DNA of 64,000 nt from Chenopodium formosanum. Lineage: Eukaryota > Streptophyta > Magnoliopsida > Caryophyllales > Amaranthaceae. Position 1 is the first letter of the stretch; each line of letters opens with the position of its first letter. A program made the translations under genes and the position numbers. Shown piece by piece: positions 11,243 through 21,343 of this stretch. Below the pieces are notes generated by a model. The model did not search any database. It had not been told where the DNA came from and saw only the letters and a program-made list of their open reading frames with translations. The stretch lies in NCBI GenBank assembly GCA_024500155.1, contig CM044877.1:74232001-74296000 (forward strand). The letters run 5' to 3'.

Positions 11243-11275
11243 TCTGGCGTCCTTTGCTACATATTCTCCGTTGAT

Positions 11276-12107
11276 TTAGTTTACCATGAGCAAGGAGTCT
11301 GAAATTACCTCTAGATGTTGTATCTTCATGTCCTTTGCAACGGTTAATCCTGTGATTAGTGCTTCATATTCAGCTTCATTATTGGTAGCCTTGAAGTTGC
11401 ACCTTATTGCCTGTGCTATCTTATCTCCTTGGGGTGATGACAGTACTACTCCCAAGCCTACTCTACGTATGTTTGATGCGCCATCTGTATGGAGTATCCA
11501 TTTCTGTGTAGCTTTTGGTTCCTGTAGCGCCAGTACTTCCTTTTGTGCTTCTTCTTCAAGGGTAGGGCTGAAGTCTGCTACGAAGTCTGCCAAGGCTTGT
11601 GATTTGACTGTCGTCCTGGGTTCGTATTGTATATTGTATCTGCTCAAGTGTAAGGCCCATTTCTCCATCCTTCCTGACATCTCTGGCTTTCTCATGATAG
11701 CTCTGATGGGATAGTTGGTACGTACTCGTATGGAGTGGCTTTCAAAGTATGGGCGTAGCTTTACTGAAGCAATGAATAAGGCTAAAATGATTTTCTCTAA
11801 TGATGCGTACCTCGTTTCTGCACTAAGTAGGGTTTTGCTTACGTAGTAGATTGGGAACTGCTCTTTATCCTCCTCTCTTGTGAGAACTGCGCTGACTGTC
11901 CCTTCAGACACTGCGAGGTACAACTGGAGTGGCTCCCCTTCTTTGGGTTTGAAGAGAATCAACGGGTTGGCTAAATATTCTTTCAGCTTCTGGAATGTTT
12001 CGTCGTGCTCTTGTTCCCACTTAAATTCCTTATTCTTCTACAGTACTTCATAAAAGGCTCTGTTCTTGTCTGAAGATTTTGAGATGAACCTGTTCAATGC
12101 TGCAATT
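11276..12107 (-). pseudogene. Tat gypsy dual RNase H region
   Basis: The RT-linked RNase H gives L-Y-L-A-V-S-E, P-I-Y-Y-V-S-K-T-L and E-K-I-I-L-A-L. A second, archaeal-like RNase H follows: L-H-T-D-G-A-S-N, G-L-G-V-V-L, N-N-E-A-E-Y-E-A-L and V-I-S-D-S. Possession of both is characteristic of the Tat lineage. The frame continues upstream (12050-12107) through a TAG near 12040 to A-A-L-N-R-F-I-S-K-S, exactly where the solo LTR interrupts; the partner half starts at 13551. In pol this is the thumb/connection segment between RT and RNase H. Confidence 0.88.
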
Positions 12108-13550
12108 TGTAAGGGTTTGGTGAGTCCGACTCACCGCGGAAACAAACCCAAAAAACAAGACCACACTCGCAATAAATAAAACCATAAACATAATTAAATT
12201 AATCACAAGATTAAGATAAGTTAATTACCTTTGACGCGTGCTTCGCTCCAAAATGAGCTCTTACTTGAAAGCTTCAAGTCCTGCTCACACGGAGACCTCC
12301 AACGAAATCCACCCGCACCAACAAAACCGACTAGGTCCAATGTCTTGGGGTTAGCAAGACCCGACCAATAAAACCAGAGTAATTATATTGAGTTCAAAGG
12401 TTTTCACTAATTGTGATGCCTTTTTCAACTCTTACTCAAGCATCATTCCCAATGCCCATACTTGGGTATTTATAGGAAATGATGGGAGTATCATTTACTC
12501 TCCCATCAATGTGGGATAGTATGATTTTTACATTTTATTTTAAAGCTAAAATAAAATTAATAATCAAGCTAGTAATAAATCAACAAGTGGCAAGCTCATG
12601 TGAGTGGTTAGGTGAGGACCACTTGGAGAAGGGGGGGACCAAACTTGCTCCCCACTCCCTCTCCCATAACCGGCCACCTCACTCCACACACACTCAAGGA
12701 CCACTAGCCACACGGCACCCACCCTTGGGCACCAAGGCAGCCAAGGTGGGCTGCCATGTGCTGCTGTCCGTGGCAGCCACGCCCAGCAAGCCCAGCAGGC
12801 CCAACACTCGCATGCGGGCTGCCAGGCGCTGCTGGCCAGCAAGCCCAGCATGCTTGTGCGGGCTACTGCTGGCCTTGTGCCTTGGCCAGCGCTGCTAGGC
12901 AGCAAGCAATGGCCTAGCCATGTTGCTGCTAGCTGTGGCGAGCTGGCGCGCCTAGCGTGCTAGCTGCTGCAGCTTGTTGCGGCATGGCTTGCTAGCCATT
13001 GCGCGCACAAGGCTGCGCCTAGCATGCTAGCACGCACTAGGCAGCGCCTAGCCTTGCGATGCTAGCATGGGTGCGCTAACAAGCACCAGCCAGCCTAGGC
13101 TCGGCTTGGTGCGCATGCTAGCCACCATGCTAGGCCATATGCCCTTAGCACTTGGTTTGCTTGGGCATTCCGATGCTAGGGGTATTTTGATCTTTTGTTG
13201 ATTTATTACTATTTCTCGTCTCGTCTTTCACTATTTTTCGACTCGACTTCCGACGCTCGGTTTCGACGCTCTAAGCTCGAATTTTCAACGTCTAAATAAA
13301 TATTACTCAGTCGACTAATTAATTCCTTCCGAATTAATTCGTCGTTTCGGTTTGTTGAATGCTTGGGTGTGACCGGAAGGGTTCAGTCAAGATTAAGCTG
13401 TAATATTAATTATTCATTAATATTACTGATCGGAAGCGGCCTCCACCCAGGCATTCCGATCACTTGATCTCACTGAATATATTAGCTTTCTAATAATTCT
13501 GAACCCACTAACGGAATAGTACACTTGTTCGAAGGACACCGTTCCTTTCA
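12108..13550 (-). mobile_element. Solo LTR (1443 bp) inside the Tat pol gene
   Basis: The insert has TG/CA ends (plus-strand start TGTAAGGG, end CCTTTCA) and a perfect 5-bp duplication, CAATT, at 12103-12107 and 13551-13555. Only one LTR is present and no internal region, so it is a solo LTR left by LTR-LTR recombination. Its likely orientation is minus: a TATA box CCTATAAATACCC lies at about 12466-12478 on that strand. It breaks pol between L-T-G-K and A-A-L-N-R-F. About 12690-13140 is a GC-rich tract, unlike the AT-rich surroundings. Open frames inside have no recognisable domain. Confidence 0.82.
12690..13140. repeat. GC-rich degenerate CTAGC/GCCCAGCA repeat tract in the solo LTR
   Basis: The tract is dominated by short variants of GCTAGC, GGCCTAGCC, GCCAGC and GCATGCTAG, many of them self-complementary. 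It ends abruptly in AT-rich sequence on both sides. It lies upstream of the LTR's TATA box on the minus strand, that is in U3. It may be an expanded regulatory or structural repeat; no protein is suggested. Confidence 0.6.
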
Positions 13551-14454
13551 CAATTTTCCCTGTTAAGCTTTGTACATCCTTCTTGGATTTTGGTCGCTCT
13601 AGGTCTAGGATGGCTTTGACTTGGTCTGGGCTGGCTTCTATTCCTCTTTGTGTGACCATGTATCCTAGGAACTTTCCTGAATGTACTCCAAATGTGCATT
13701 TTGTGGGGTTTAACTTCATGTCGTACTGCTTTAAGATGGCAAATGCTTCTCTAAGGTCTTTGACGTGATCTTCTGCCTTTTTGGACTTAACTACCATGTC
13801 ATCTATGTAGACTTCCATTGTGTTCCCAATCTGTTCTTTAAACATCTTGTTCACCAACCTCTGGTATGTTGCTCCTGCGTTCTTCAATCCAAAAGGCATT
13901 ACCTTATAGCAGTATATTCCTTGACTGGTAATGAAAGCGGTTTTCTCCTGGTCGTCCTTGTGCATGAGGATCTGGTTGTAACCACTGTAGGCGTCCATGA
14001 AGGATAGCAGCTCGTGCCCTGCTGTGGCGTCTACCATGGCATCAATATGAGGTAAAGGGAACGAATCTTTTGGGCACGCCTTGTTGATGTCTGTAAAGTC
14101 TATGCAGATTCGCCATTTTTCGTTCTTCTTCCTGACTACCACTACATTGGCGAGCCATTCTGGGTACTATACCTCTCTGATCTTCCCAGTCTTCAGTAGG
14201 TTTTGAATTTCCTCATTGATAATCTTGTTCCTTTTTGGCGCAAATTTCCTTCTCTTCTGTTTTACTGGTGTATGTATTGGATCCACGTTCAACTTGTGAG
14301 TAATTACGTCTGGAGAAATGCCTTTCATGTCTTCATGGGTCCAAGCGAATACATCTTTCTCTTCGTCTAGAAAGTCGTAAACTTGTTGTCTGAGTTCTGC
14401 CTTCAATTCTGATCCTATTCTGACTTTTTGATCTGGATGTTTGGGGTTCAACTA
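13551..14454 (-). pseudogene. Tat gypsy reverse transcriptase
   Basis: The frame at 14451-14167 (F-A-W-T-H-E-D-M, the segment before RT) is followed by a TAG and then 14142-13556: W-R-I-C-I-D-F-T-D-I-N-K-A-C-P-K-D, F-M-D-A-Y-S-G-Y-N-Q-I, Y-C-Y-K-V-M-P-F-G-L-K-N-A-G-A-T-Y and the catalytic V-Y-I-D-D-M-V-V-K. It ends D-V-Q-S-L-T-G-K at the solo-LTR junction. The stop at about 14164-14166 falls in R-E-V-stop-Y-P-E-W-L, where relatives often have Gln. The catalytic Asp pair is intact. Confidence 0.9.
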
Positions 14455-16644
14455 GACTTCTGTAGCTTCTTGTTCTTCTTCTATGCTCAACTTTTCTTGG
14501 CCCAGCTGACCCTCTGATTGCTATGCTAAACTCTTTTCTGCAGACGTTGCTTTCAGTGCTATCTTGTAACACTCTTTAGCTTCCCTAGGATCTCCTTTGA
14601 TTTCTTGAATACCCCACCTAGTAGGGAACTTAATGACTTGATGGTACCTAGAAGGGATGGCTTTCATCTCATGTATCCAAGGTCTGCCTAGAATCATATT
14701 ATACGAAGATAGAGTATCAATCACTAGGAACTTGACCTGTAGGTTGATCCCCTTTGCGTATGTTGCCAATGTAATCTCTCCACTTGTCTTTTTGGTTTCC
14801 CCACTGAATCCCACTAACATTTTTGACTTTTTGACGATGTTCTTCTCATCTATGTTCATATGTTTTAGGGTTTCAAGCATGATGATGTTTGCAGAGTTTC
14901 CATTGTCAATTAGGATTCGTTTGATCATGCAGTTTCCCACTGGGAGTGAAATCACTAGACCGTCATGATGGCCTTCTACTACATCGCTTTCTTCAAACAT
15001 GATGGGGATGTCTATCTTGGATTTCTCCCTCTTGTCAGGTTGATCCTTGTTACTTTCCTTTGCATGTCGCTTTGCTGCTGAATATGTTAAACCGCATACT
15101 TTTGACCCTCCTAATATGAAACAGATGGTTTTGACAATTGGAGGCAGAGGAGGAGGACCTCCTTGCTTAGACTCTCTCTCCTTCCCTAAAGCTTTAGATC
15201 TATCTGACACGAGCTCTTTGAGGTAGCCTTTCTTCAGCAAGTATGCGACTTCCTTTCTGAGCGCGACACATTCATCAGTAGTGTAACCGATATCTGAATG
15301 GAAATCACACCATTTGGACGGATCTTTTTTCTCTCCAGGCCTATCACTCCTTCTGGGCCATTGCACAGTATCTCCCATCTTATTCAGGGTCCTTATTACT
15401 CCTGCAGGATTAACATTGAAGCAGTACTCATGTAGCTTAGGTGGGAGTTCAGGATCTTCCCTCCAATCAGAAAATTCTCCTTCGACAGCATTGACTGATC
15501 CCTCATCAAAGTGTGAACGCTGATACGGCTTAAATCGATGATCTCTTCTAGGAAAATTGTTGCTCCTTCTTGGCTGACGGTCTTCATTCTTTCTGAGCTC
15601 TAGAGTCTTTCGTGCATACGCGTCTTCCTCAAATCTGACTTGAGCCATAGCCTTAGCTTGCACATCTTCAAAGGTTGTACAGGGATACTTGGTCAATTCC
15701 TTATAGAGCTCACTATGGTCTAGCAACCCTCTTCTGAATGCTTCAATTGTTGTGGGAGCATCACACTTGTGTATCCTAATCTTTTCCCTGTTGAACTTGT
15801 TAAGATAATCCCTCAAGGATTCACCGTGTCCCTGCACAACACGGTATAGATCTGAAGACTGTTTCTCTATTTTCCTGCTGCTGGCGAACTGGATCTTGAA
15901 TAGGTTCACCATTCCTGCAAAAGACCGGATTGTCCCATTATCTAAATTAAGGAACCAAGTTAGAGCTGGACCTGATAATGTAGCTCCAAAGCCTTTACAC
16001 ATGATAGCCTCTCTAATGTCTCTAGGGATTGAGCTTGTCATCATCTTCTGCTTGTAGAGGGACACGTGCTCATCAGGGTCTGTTGTTCCATCATACATAG
16101 CCATATTGGGTGTGCTGAACCTCTTTGGCACTTCTACCATGGCGATCTCTTCTGAGAAAGGAGACTCTATATAGCCATCTGACGCCTCTTCCTCCATGGG
16201 CTTTGGCATTCCAGGAATCTTGGCGATCTTGGCCTCAATTGCTTTGAGGTACTCTTTGACCACCTTCTCTATCTTTCCTTCCTCGGTTCCTTCCTGGGTG
16301 CTCTTCTTGTGAATTCCTGCATCCAAAGAGTCTAGATCCAGGGCTGTTTCCTTAGTGTTAGATCCTTTTTCCCCGTTAGGGGTATGAAAAGTTCCTGACA
16401 TATCAAGCTACATGGCTATACTTTCAGTGTTCTTTCTGGTGTTAACGGTTTTAGAAGCAACTGATTGTATTTGGCTACGGAGGGCTTCATTTTGTTTGGT
16501 GAGACTGGTGAGTTTGGCTTCGGTTTGAATCTTTTGGGCCAACAATGTTTCAATCTGGCTTTTTTGCTGGTCTAGGGTTTGACGGAATGCATTCATTCCC
16601 TCATTGATTTCGGCCATGGTAAAGGGTACTTGGTGCCCAGTCAT
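14455..16644 (-). pseudogene. Tat gypsy Gag and protease
   Basis: A 78-codon leader frame (16644-16408, coiled-coil-like, Gln-rich) runs in the same frame, across one TAG (16408-16410), into a 626-codon frame ending at 14521. The second part opens with M-S-G-T. About residues 110-240 form a retrotrans-gag domain (A-L-T-W-F-L-N-L, then S-L-R-D-Y-L-N-K-F-N). A later K-W-C-D-F-H...T-D-E-C segment is the Tat-type Cys/His region, and I-L-I-D-N-G-N-S-A-N-I-I is the aspartic protease site, with Asn replacing the usual Thr or Ser after Asp. A TAG (14521-14523) and another at 14452-14454, all in frame, separate it from RT. Confidence 0.87.
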
Positions 16645-16691
16645 GGTGTTTGTCTTGGTTTTTGGCGAATTGGTAGGTTAATTGATTATCA

Positions 16692-16712
16692 GCCCCACGG
16701 TGGGCGCCAAAT
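16692..16712 (-). other. Tat gypsy primer-binding site
   Basis: On the minus strand TTTGGCGCCCACCGTGGGG follows the 5' LTR almost directly. TGGCGCC-type sites are the usual primer sites of plant Tat and Athila elements. It fixes the 5' LTR boundary at 16713. Confidence 0.8.
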
Positions 16713-17257
16713 TGTTTAGGCAAATCTCAATAAGGACATTTAAGAATTTGCTAGGTTTGAGGGGTAATAACAATCATTCTACCAATAGCATATGAAATAA
16801 CTAAGAACGATAATAAATCAACAAGTAATCAATAAGTAAGCAGTAAATATTCAATTATATAAAGAAGATGAGTTTAGAGATACAATACTGAGTAAGGATA
16901 GGCCTCCTTGTTCAGTAGAGACGCAGTTCCGTAGATAAAAGTAGAATAATTTGATTATATTTAAGTGTATGCGTGTGTACATGAATGCTAAAAATGTCTA
17001 ATTATGCTTATTTATACCTAGGGATCTCTAGGGTTTACAAATATCTTCAGAATATATTTGAAATGGGGAAGATCTTCTTGATTTATCTTCTTCCCTGTTC
17101 TGTAGGTGTATCTTTGGCAAGTATCTTCTTGATTGATATGTATGATGCTGCTTTCCTTGTTTATTTCGATCAAGCCGTTTTGCATATTCTTGCTGACTTA
17201 TTGGCCTTGGATTGATGTCCTAGATGTAATGGGTCGTGTGATAATACGGGCCCAACA
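16713..17257 (-). repeat. Tat gypsy 5' LTR
   Basis: 545 bp, the same length as the 3' LTR, with about 11 substitutions between them and no indel. The TATA-like GTATAAATAAGC is on the minus strand near 17004-17018. It is followed by the second CATGG (17258-17262) and then the remaining copia LTR. Confidence 0.9.
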
Positions 17258-17262
17258 CATGG

Positions 17263-17391
17263 TCCCACGTTCTATACTACTGACTTACCAATTTAAAAAA
17301 TCAACATAGAATTCTACTATTATTTCGGAACATAATTTGCCACTGACAACTAACTTCACTACTACTCCTAATTTTGGGGCATTAACTAACA
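17263..17391 (-). repeat. Copia 5' LTR, outer part
   Basis: It continues the copia LTR after the gypsy insertion. The last 44 bases match the 3' LTR remnant at 1198-1241 with one mismatch. It ends CA at 17391, the outer end of the copia element. Confidence 0.78.
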
Positions 17392-17872
17392 CTTTGCTTA
17401 TGCGTTTTTTTATATACTCGTTTTGTTTCAAAATGTTAGTCTCGTTTAGAATCTTTTAATAATTATAAATTTGGGAGAATTTTTTAAATTTCTCTCTATA
17501 TAAGGACAAACATAGTCCTATGAGATTTAGTTTTATTCGTCTCAATGAGTACATTATTAATATCTAATTTTTGTAATATTTGCTAGGGAATGATTAAATA
17601 TATTTACAATCAAAGATTTGCATTGATATATGTAAAAAAAGATAATTATTAGTTTTTTGTAATAGTTTAAATTTTAATTATTTACTATTCGTTGTTTTTA
17701 CATATGTAGCAAAATTCTTAAATCTTATTTGTTACTTTTTCTTAGGTGGCGAGTGAATTTTTTAATTCTAAAATAAATTATTAATCTAATTTATCATTGG
17801 TCAAAATAATACCCTTTCTTATGTGGCGCGCGAATTCTCTCCAAAAATGCCTACTTTATTTATATATATTAG

Positions 17873-17929
<57 letters not shown>

Positions 17930-18299
17930 TGTATTTGAACCAATGACATCATTTTGTCACATACCATATTTATATATAAAATTTTGCCAAACCCGTTAGC
18001 AAGTTAAAGAGAAATAGTTTACTTCACAATTCCAAAAAGACCCAAAGATCTTTGCACTTATTTTTTTTATGACACTTTACTTTTTATTTAAAGTTGTGTC
18101 TTAAGTCACACTACCAAGTTTCCATCCCTCGTCCACTTTTTGTCTCTATATCTTTACTTGGATATGGTTTTGTTTGAAAATCAAAAGGTTTGGTTTGCCA
18201 TACACTCCCATAAATGAAAGGGAAAATTCGCTGATTCATTATTTGGTTGGTTTGTTAGCTGATTTATTTTTAGCAGCTATTGTTAATATTATTAAGGAC
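17392..18299. other. AT-rich intergenic sequence
   Basis: No coding signal. It contains an (ATT)n microsatellite at about 17872-17927. From about 17920 it matches 27675 onward, which is the left edge of the segmental duplication. Two related segments (AGGTGGCGAGTGAATT-like near 17740 and 17820) suggest a small decayed repeat. Confidence 0.5.
17872..17927. repeat. (ATT)n microsatellite
   Basis: About 18 tandem ATT units. The corresponding place in copy B (27655-27677) carries a (GTT)n tract instead. Confidence 0.9.
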
Positions 18300-18935
18300 T
18301 TTTTGTCAAAAATTACCTAATAAACCCAGATTTTGTAAGAAACTACTTATTAAAAAATGTAGTAAAAAACACCCCCAAAGGTAAAATGTAAAAGGTAAAA
18401 TGAAACCACCATTAATAAAAGGTAAAATGTTATAAGTAATTACCTAACAAAATGTTAATTATTGTAAAATACTACCTCCGTTGGAAATCCACCATTGACC
18501 CACCTCAAAACACCCCCAAAACCACCGCTTTCACCCTAAAACCAACACAACCTACTTGAAATTGCATTCACCAAGCCGAAACCACCCTCTAATCCCAAAA
18601 CCACCACCTCTAACCCCAACCATCAACATCCCAAATCATGAAATTAAACTACCCTCACCAACTCGGAATATCTTCTAGCCACCCCAAAAATAACCTTACC
18701 ACCTTAGAAAGCAATCTTTGTGGTGGTTTTGAGGGTGTTTTGAGGTAGGTCTAACAACTTTAAATTAGATTATTAGTGGAAATTCGGCCAAAAGTAGTAC
18801 CTTACAACATTTTACTTTTTAAAAGATAGTTTCTTACAACATTTTATTAATTAGGTAGTTTCTCACAACATTTTATTAATTAGGTAGTTTCTCACAAATT
18901 TTAAGTTGTATTAGTTAGCTTATGACAAAAAAAAA
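18300..18935. mobile_element. Mutator-like MITE, copy A
   Basis: The left end TTTTTGTCAAAAATTACC is mirrored at the right by TTATGACAAAAA, with inner inverted copies of AACTACCTAATAAAA. The interior has ACCACC/GGTGGT stem sequences. The same element sits at the matching place in copy B (29088-29647), so it predates the duplication. A partial relative is at 26392-26530. The exact target duplication is unclear. Confidence 0.6.
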
Positions 18936-19542
18936 AATTATTACGGAGTAATTGCTAATAATTCCATTAGGTGATGATTTATTATCATCATTTATTAGCA
19001 GCAATTGGTTTGCCATAAATGGAAGGGGTGCAAAATATGATAGGATAGGTTTGATTTGCCATACACGGAGGGGAAAAAGTGGACAAAGGGCGGTGGCGGA
19101 ACCAAGATTATAATGTTGGTAGGGCACCATCAATCACATACTAATCCAGTAATCGACAACCAAGCCTAATAGAATTCTAGAATGCTAAATATCCTTTTAA
19201 TTCTACAAAATTACAAATTAAGATCTACCATTAATAGAAAATAATTTAATTGGAGACAAACTTGTTAAAATATTATATTATTAAAAATTTAGATTTGGCT
19301 GACAACGGCGGTAGACTTGACGGAGCCGGATGCCCAGATGTGGTTTTGCTCACAAAATTGGATAAAAGAGAATACAGAGTATTTGTTTTGTTTTTAGGTT
19401 TTTTAGGTTTTAAATTATATTCCTATGAACTATGACACATGAATCAATATTTTGTGGGTATTTTTATTAAAAAAATAAAATAAAAGAAATTGGGGATAGT
19501 AAAAGTCAGAGACTCAACTTTTATGCATAAACCCAACTAAGT
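18936..19542. other. Intergenic sequence shared with copy B
   Basis: Collinear with about 29650-30123. It contains GGTAGGGCACCATCAA-type sequence of unknown nature and no credible coding frame; the 61-codon frame at 19250 lacks any domain. Confidence 0.5.
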
Positions 19543-19767
19543 AAACAATAGTCCAAACCTACCAACAAGAGTTGGCTCAAGTGGTAAGCAACTTGATGTC
19601 GCTTAAAGGAGGTCTCGGGTTCGAGCCTCACCGCATGCAAAAACTCTTGTTGGGAGACTCACCCACCATAAGTCAGGTGTGCTACCCGAGTCGGATCCGG
19701 ATGTAGTCGGAGCTAAGCTCCGATGAACCGGGTGGGCAACCTTAAAAAAAAAACAATAGTCCAAACC
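19543..19767 (+). mobile_element. tRNA-derived SINE with 17-bp target duplication
   Basis: The body is 19560-19750. It has a pol III A box (TGGCTCAAGTGGTAAG, about 19573-19588) and a B box (GGTTCGAGCC, 19618-19627), about 30 bases apart as in tRNA genes, and ends in about ten A. Perfect 17-bp duplications (AAACAATAGTCCAAACC) flank it at 19543-19559 and 19751-19767. Copy B (near 30752-30772) has the uninterrupted target, so the SINE arrived after the segmental duplication. It is transcribed by RNA polymerase III from its internal promoter and mobilised by LINE proteins. Confidence 0.9.
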
Positions 19768-20011
19768 ATATTCAACTTTTACTGAATTTTGACAATATCG
19801 GCAAATGAAAAAAAGACTTAAATTTTTTTTAAAAAATCTGGTAGGGCACTACCAACTACCAAGACACATGCTCCCTCCACCATGACAATAAGTCATTAAT
19901 GACAATATATGAGATACTATAATTAATACACTATAATTAATACATACTCCTTTTTTTAAGTGTCTCATTATGCAGTGAGTAAAGTTTTAGAAAAAAAATC
20001 ATAAAGTAATA

Positions 20012-20744
20012 CTTTCTCCGTTTTTTTTATTGCACCATATGAGTTTAGCACAAGATTTTTGGCAGTGGAAAAAAAAATGGGAGAAAGGTAAAATACAAGA
20101 TTGTCCATGTGATGGTATATACTCCATCCGTCTCTAAATTACATTCCTGGTTTCTATTTTGGGTATTCTAAAATTACATTCCTCCTTTCCCTTTTTAGTA
20201 AGTTTTTTTTTTCCAAATATCCTAAATCAACTCTTTTTTTTTCTGTTGTATATTTAATGTTTTCTCACTCTTACTATTCTAATCTCACTCTTATTTTCTC
20301 TCTCCATCATTTTTCTCAAGTTTGTACTTCCCATAACTAAGCTACTGAATATGATTGGTTCTTATTATTTTCAATCAGAAGCATGTTATTGGTCTTTTTT
20401 TTTTTTTTTTTTTTACAAAGGATTGATGTCATGACATCATTAATCATTAATTTATCTTTGTTTTACTCAAAGACATAATTTAATGTTTTGTATTTCCCAT
20501 TGAAATATTTCATTATTGTTATTTGTCTTATTTTTTCCTCCTTAATTCCCGTGTAATTTTACAAAAAAAATGTAATTTAGGAACGAAAGGAATATAAATT
20601 AAAATATCAAGTGTGAAAAAGTAAGGGTATATTTGGTATTTGTAGTGTGAATACAAATATTTCTTTTTCTAAAATAGAAATGATGCAATATTTGTGATAT
20701 TTCCTTAAAAGGTAAGTTGTGCAATATTTTAAAAACGGAGGAAG
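20012..20744. mobile_element. Stowaway-type MITE, outer, host to another MITE
   Basis: The ends are CTTTCTCCGTTTTT and its mirror AAAAACGGAGGAAG, with TA on both sides (20010-20011, 20745-20746). Inner inverted sequences (ATTGCACCATATG / GTGCAATATTTT) support one element. It contains the MITE at 20122-20592. Copy B has a different MITE (31104-31429) at the same TA site. Confidence 0.7.
20122..20592. mobile_element. Stowaway-type MITE nested in another
   Basis: The left end CTCCATCCGTCTCTAAATTA and the right end (reverse complement TTCCTTTCGTTCCTAAATTA) are inverted repeats flanked by TA (20120-20121, 20593-20594). The interior is AT-rich with T runs. It sits inside the outer MITE and is therefore younger. 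Confidence 0.7.
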
Positions 20745-20943
20745 TATATAAGGTATTTTTTACGCAAATAAAGTAATATATAAGGGGGGTATAGCTAGAA
20801 ATAAAAATTTTTGTAAAAGTAAAAGAGGAAATTTGATTAGGGTACCACTAGGTATATTATGAGAAAGAGAAATATTATAAAATGATAGTTAGGTCAAAAG
20901 GAAGAGGGAGAAATAATACATAATATGAGTGAGGTTTACTTTA

Positions 20944-20979
<36 letters not shown>

Positions 20980-21058
20980 AGGCCGCTTTTGAAAAGTGTG
21001 ACACTTACCAAAAAAAGAAAGAAGTATTAGAAAATAATATACCCTAACAAACCTTTCC

Positions 21059-21099
<41 letters not shown>

Positions 21100-21343
21100 C
21101 TCAGATCATACAATGAGCATTTAAAGTTTAGCTTTTGGAATAACAATGTCTTTTTTATATGGTTGACAACACTATGTGGCCGCTTATAAAAACACGGAGT
21201 AACTTTTATAACATTGACACATTAACCCCAAAATTGAGATTAATAATACCATTTTTCTTATATAGAATCATAGGAAAGAGTAAATGAGATAACTATTACA
21301 GCAATCAAATGAAAGACATTTTTAACTAATTATCATCCTTTTC
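20745..21343. other. Intergenic 3' flank of P450 copy A with two long poly-A tracts
   Basis: It is shared with about 31559-32079 of copy B. It contains A runs of about 32 (20946-20977) and 38 bases (21060-21097). Copy B has only short A/T runs at these points, so the tracts have expanded in copy A or contracted in copy B. No coding signal. Confidence 0.55.

Larger units (their letters stand above)
6333..17257 (-). mobile_element. Tat-lineage Ty3-gypsy retrotransposon, young
   Basis: Two 545-bp LTRs (6333-6877, 16713-17257) with TG/CA ends, a CATGG target duplication and a primer-binding site TGGCGCCCACCGTGGGG define a complete element in minus orientation. The order is Gag, protease, RT, RNase H, a second RNase H, integrase, then a gene on the opposite strand before the 3' LTR. 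RT before integrase makes it Ty3-gypsy; the extra RNase H points to the Tat lineage. By eye the LTRs differ at about 11 sites (about 2%), so it is recent. It contains a solo LTR at 12108-13550 and several stop codons, so pol is not functional. Confidence 0.9.
1198..17391 (-). mobile_element. Ty1-copia LTR retrotransposon, decayed and nested
   Basis: The order on the minus strand is 5' LTR (17391-17263 plus 6332-6171), primer-binding site, Gag, protease, integrase, RT, RNase H, polypurine tract, 3' LTR remnant. Integrase before RT defines Ty1-copia. The element's own length is about 4.5 kb once a MITE (4072-4849) and a gypsy element (6333-17257) are taken out. The coding region has frameshifts, stops and an altered catalytic residue, so it cannot act by itself. 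The 5' LTR totals 291 bp; only 44 bp of the 3' LTR remain beside the LINE fragment, so the outer target duplication cannot be checked here. Confidence 0.88.

Noticed and set aside
12479..12905. Open frames of 139 and 113 codons in the solo LTR
   Set aside because: They come from the GC-rich CTAGC-type tract, are open on both strands at once, and have no recognised domain.
19573..19630. Possible tRNA gene
   Set aside because: A and B boxes are present, but there is no cloverleaf and the body continues about 120 bases to a poly-A end with target duplications, so it is a SINE.
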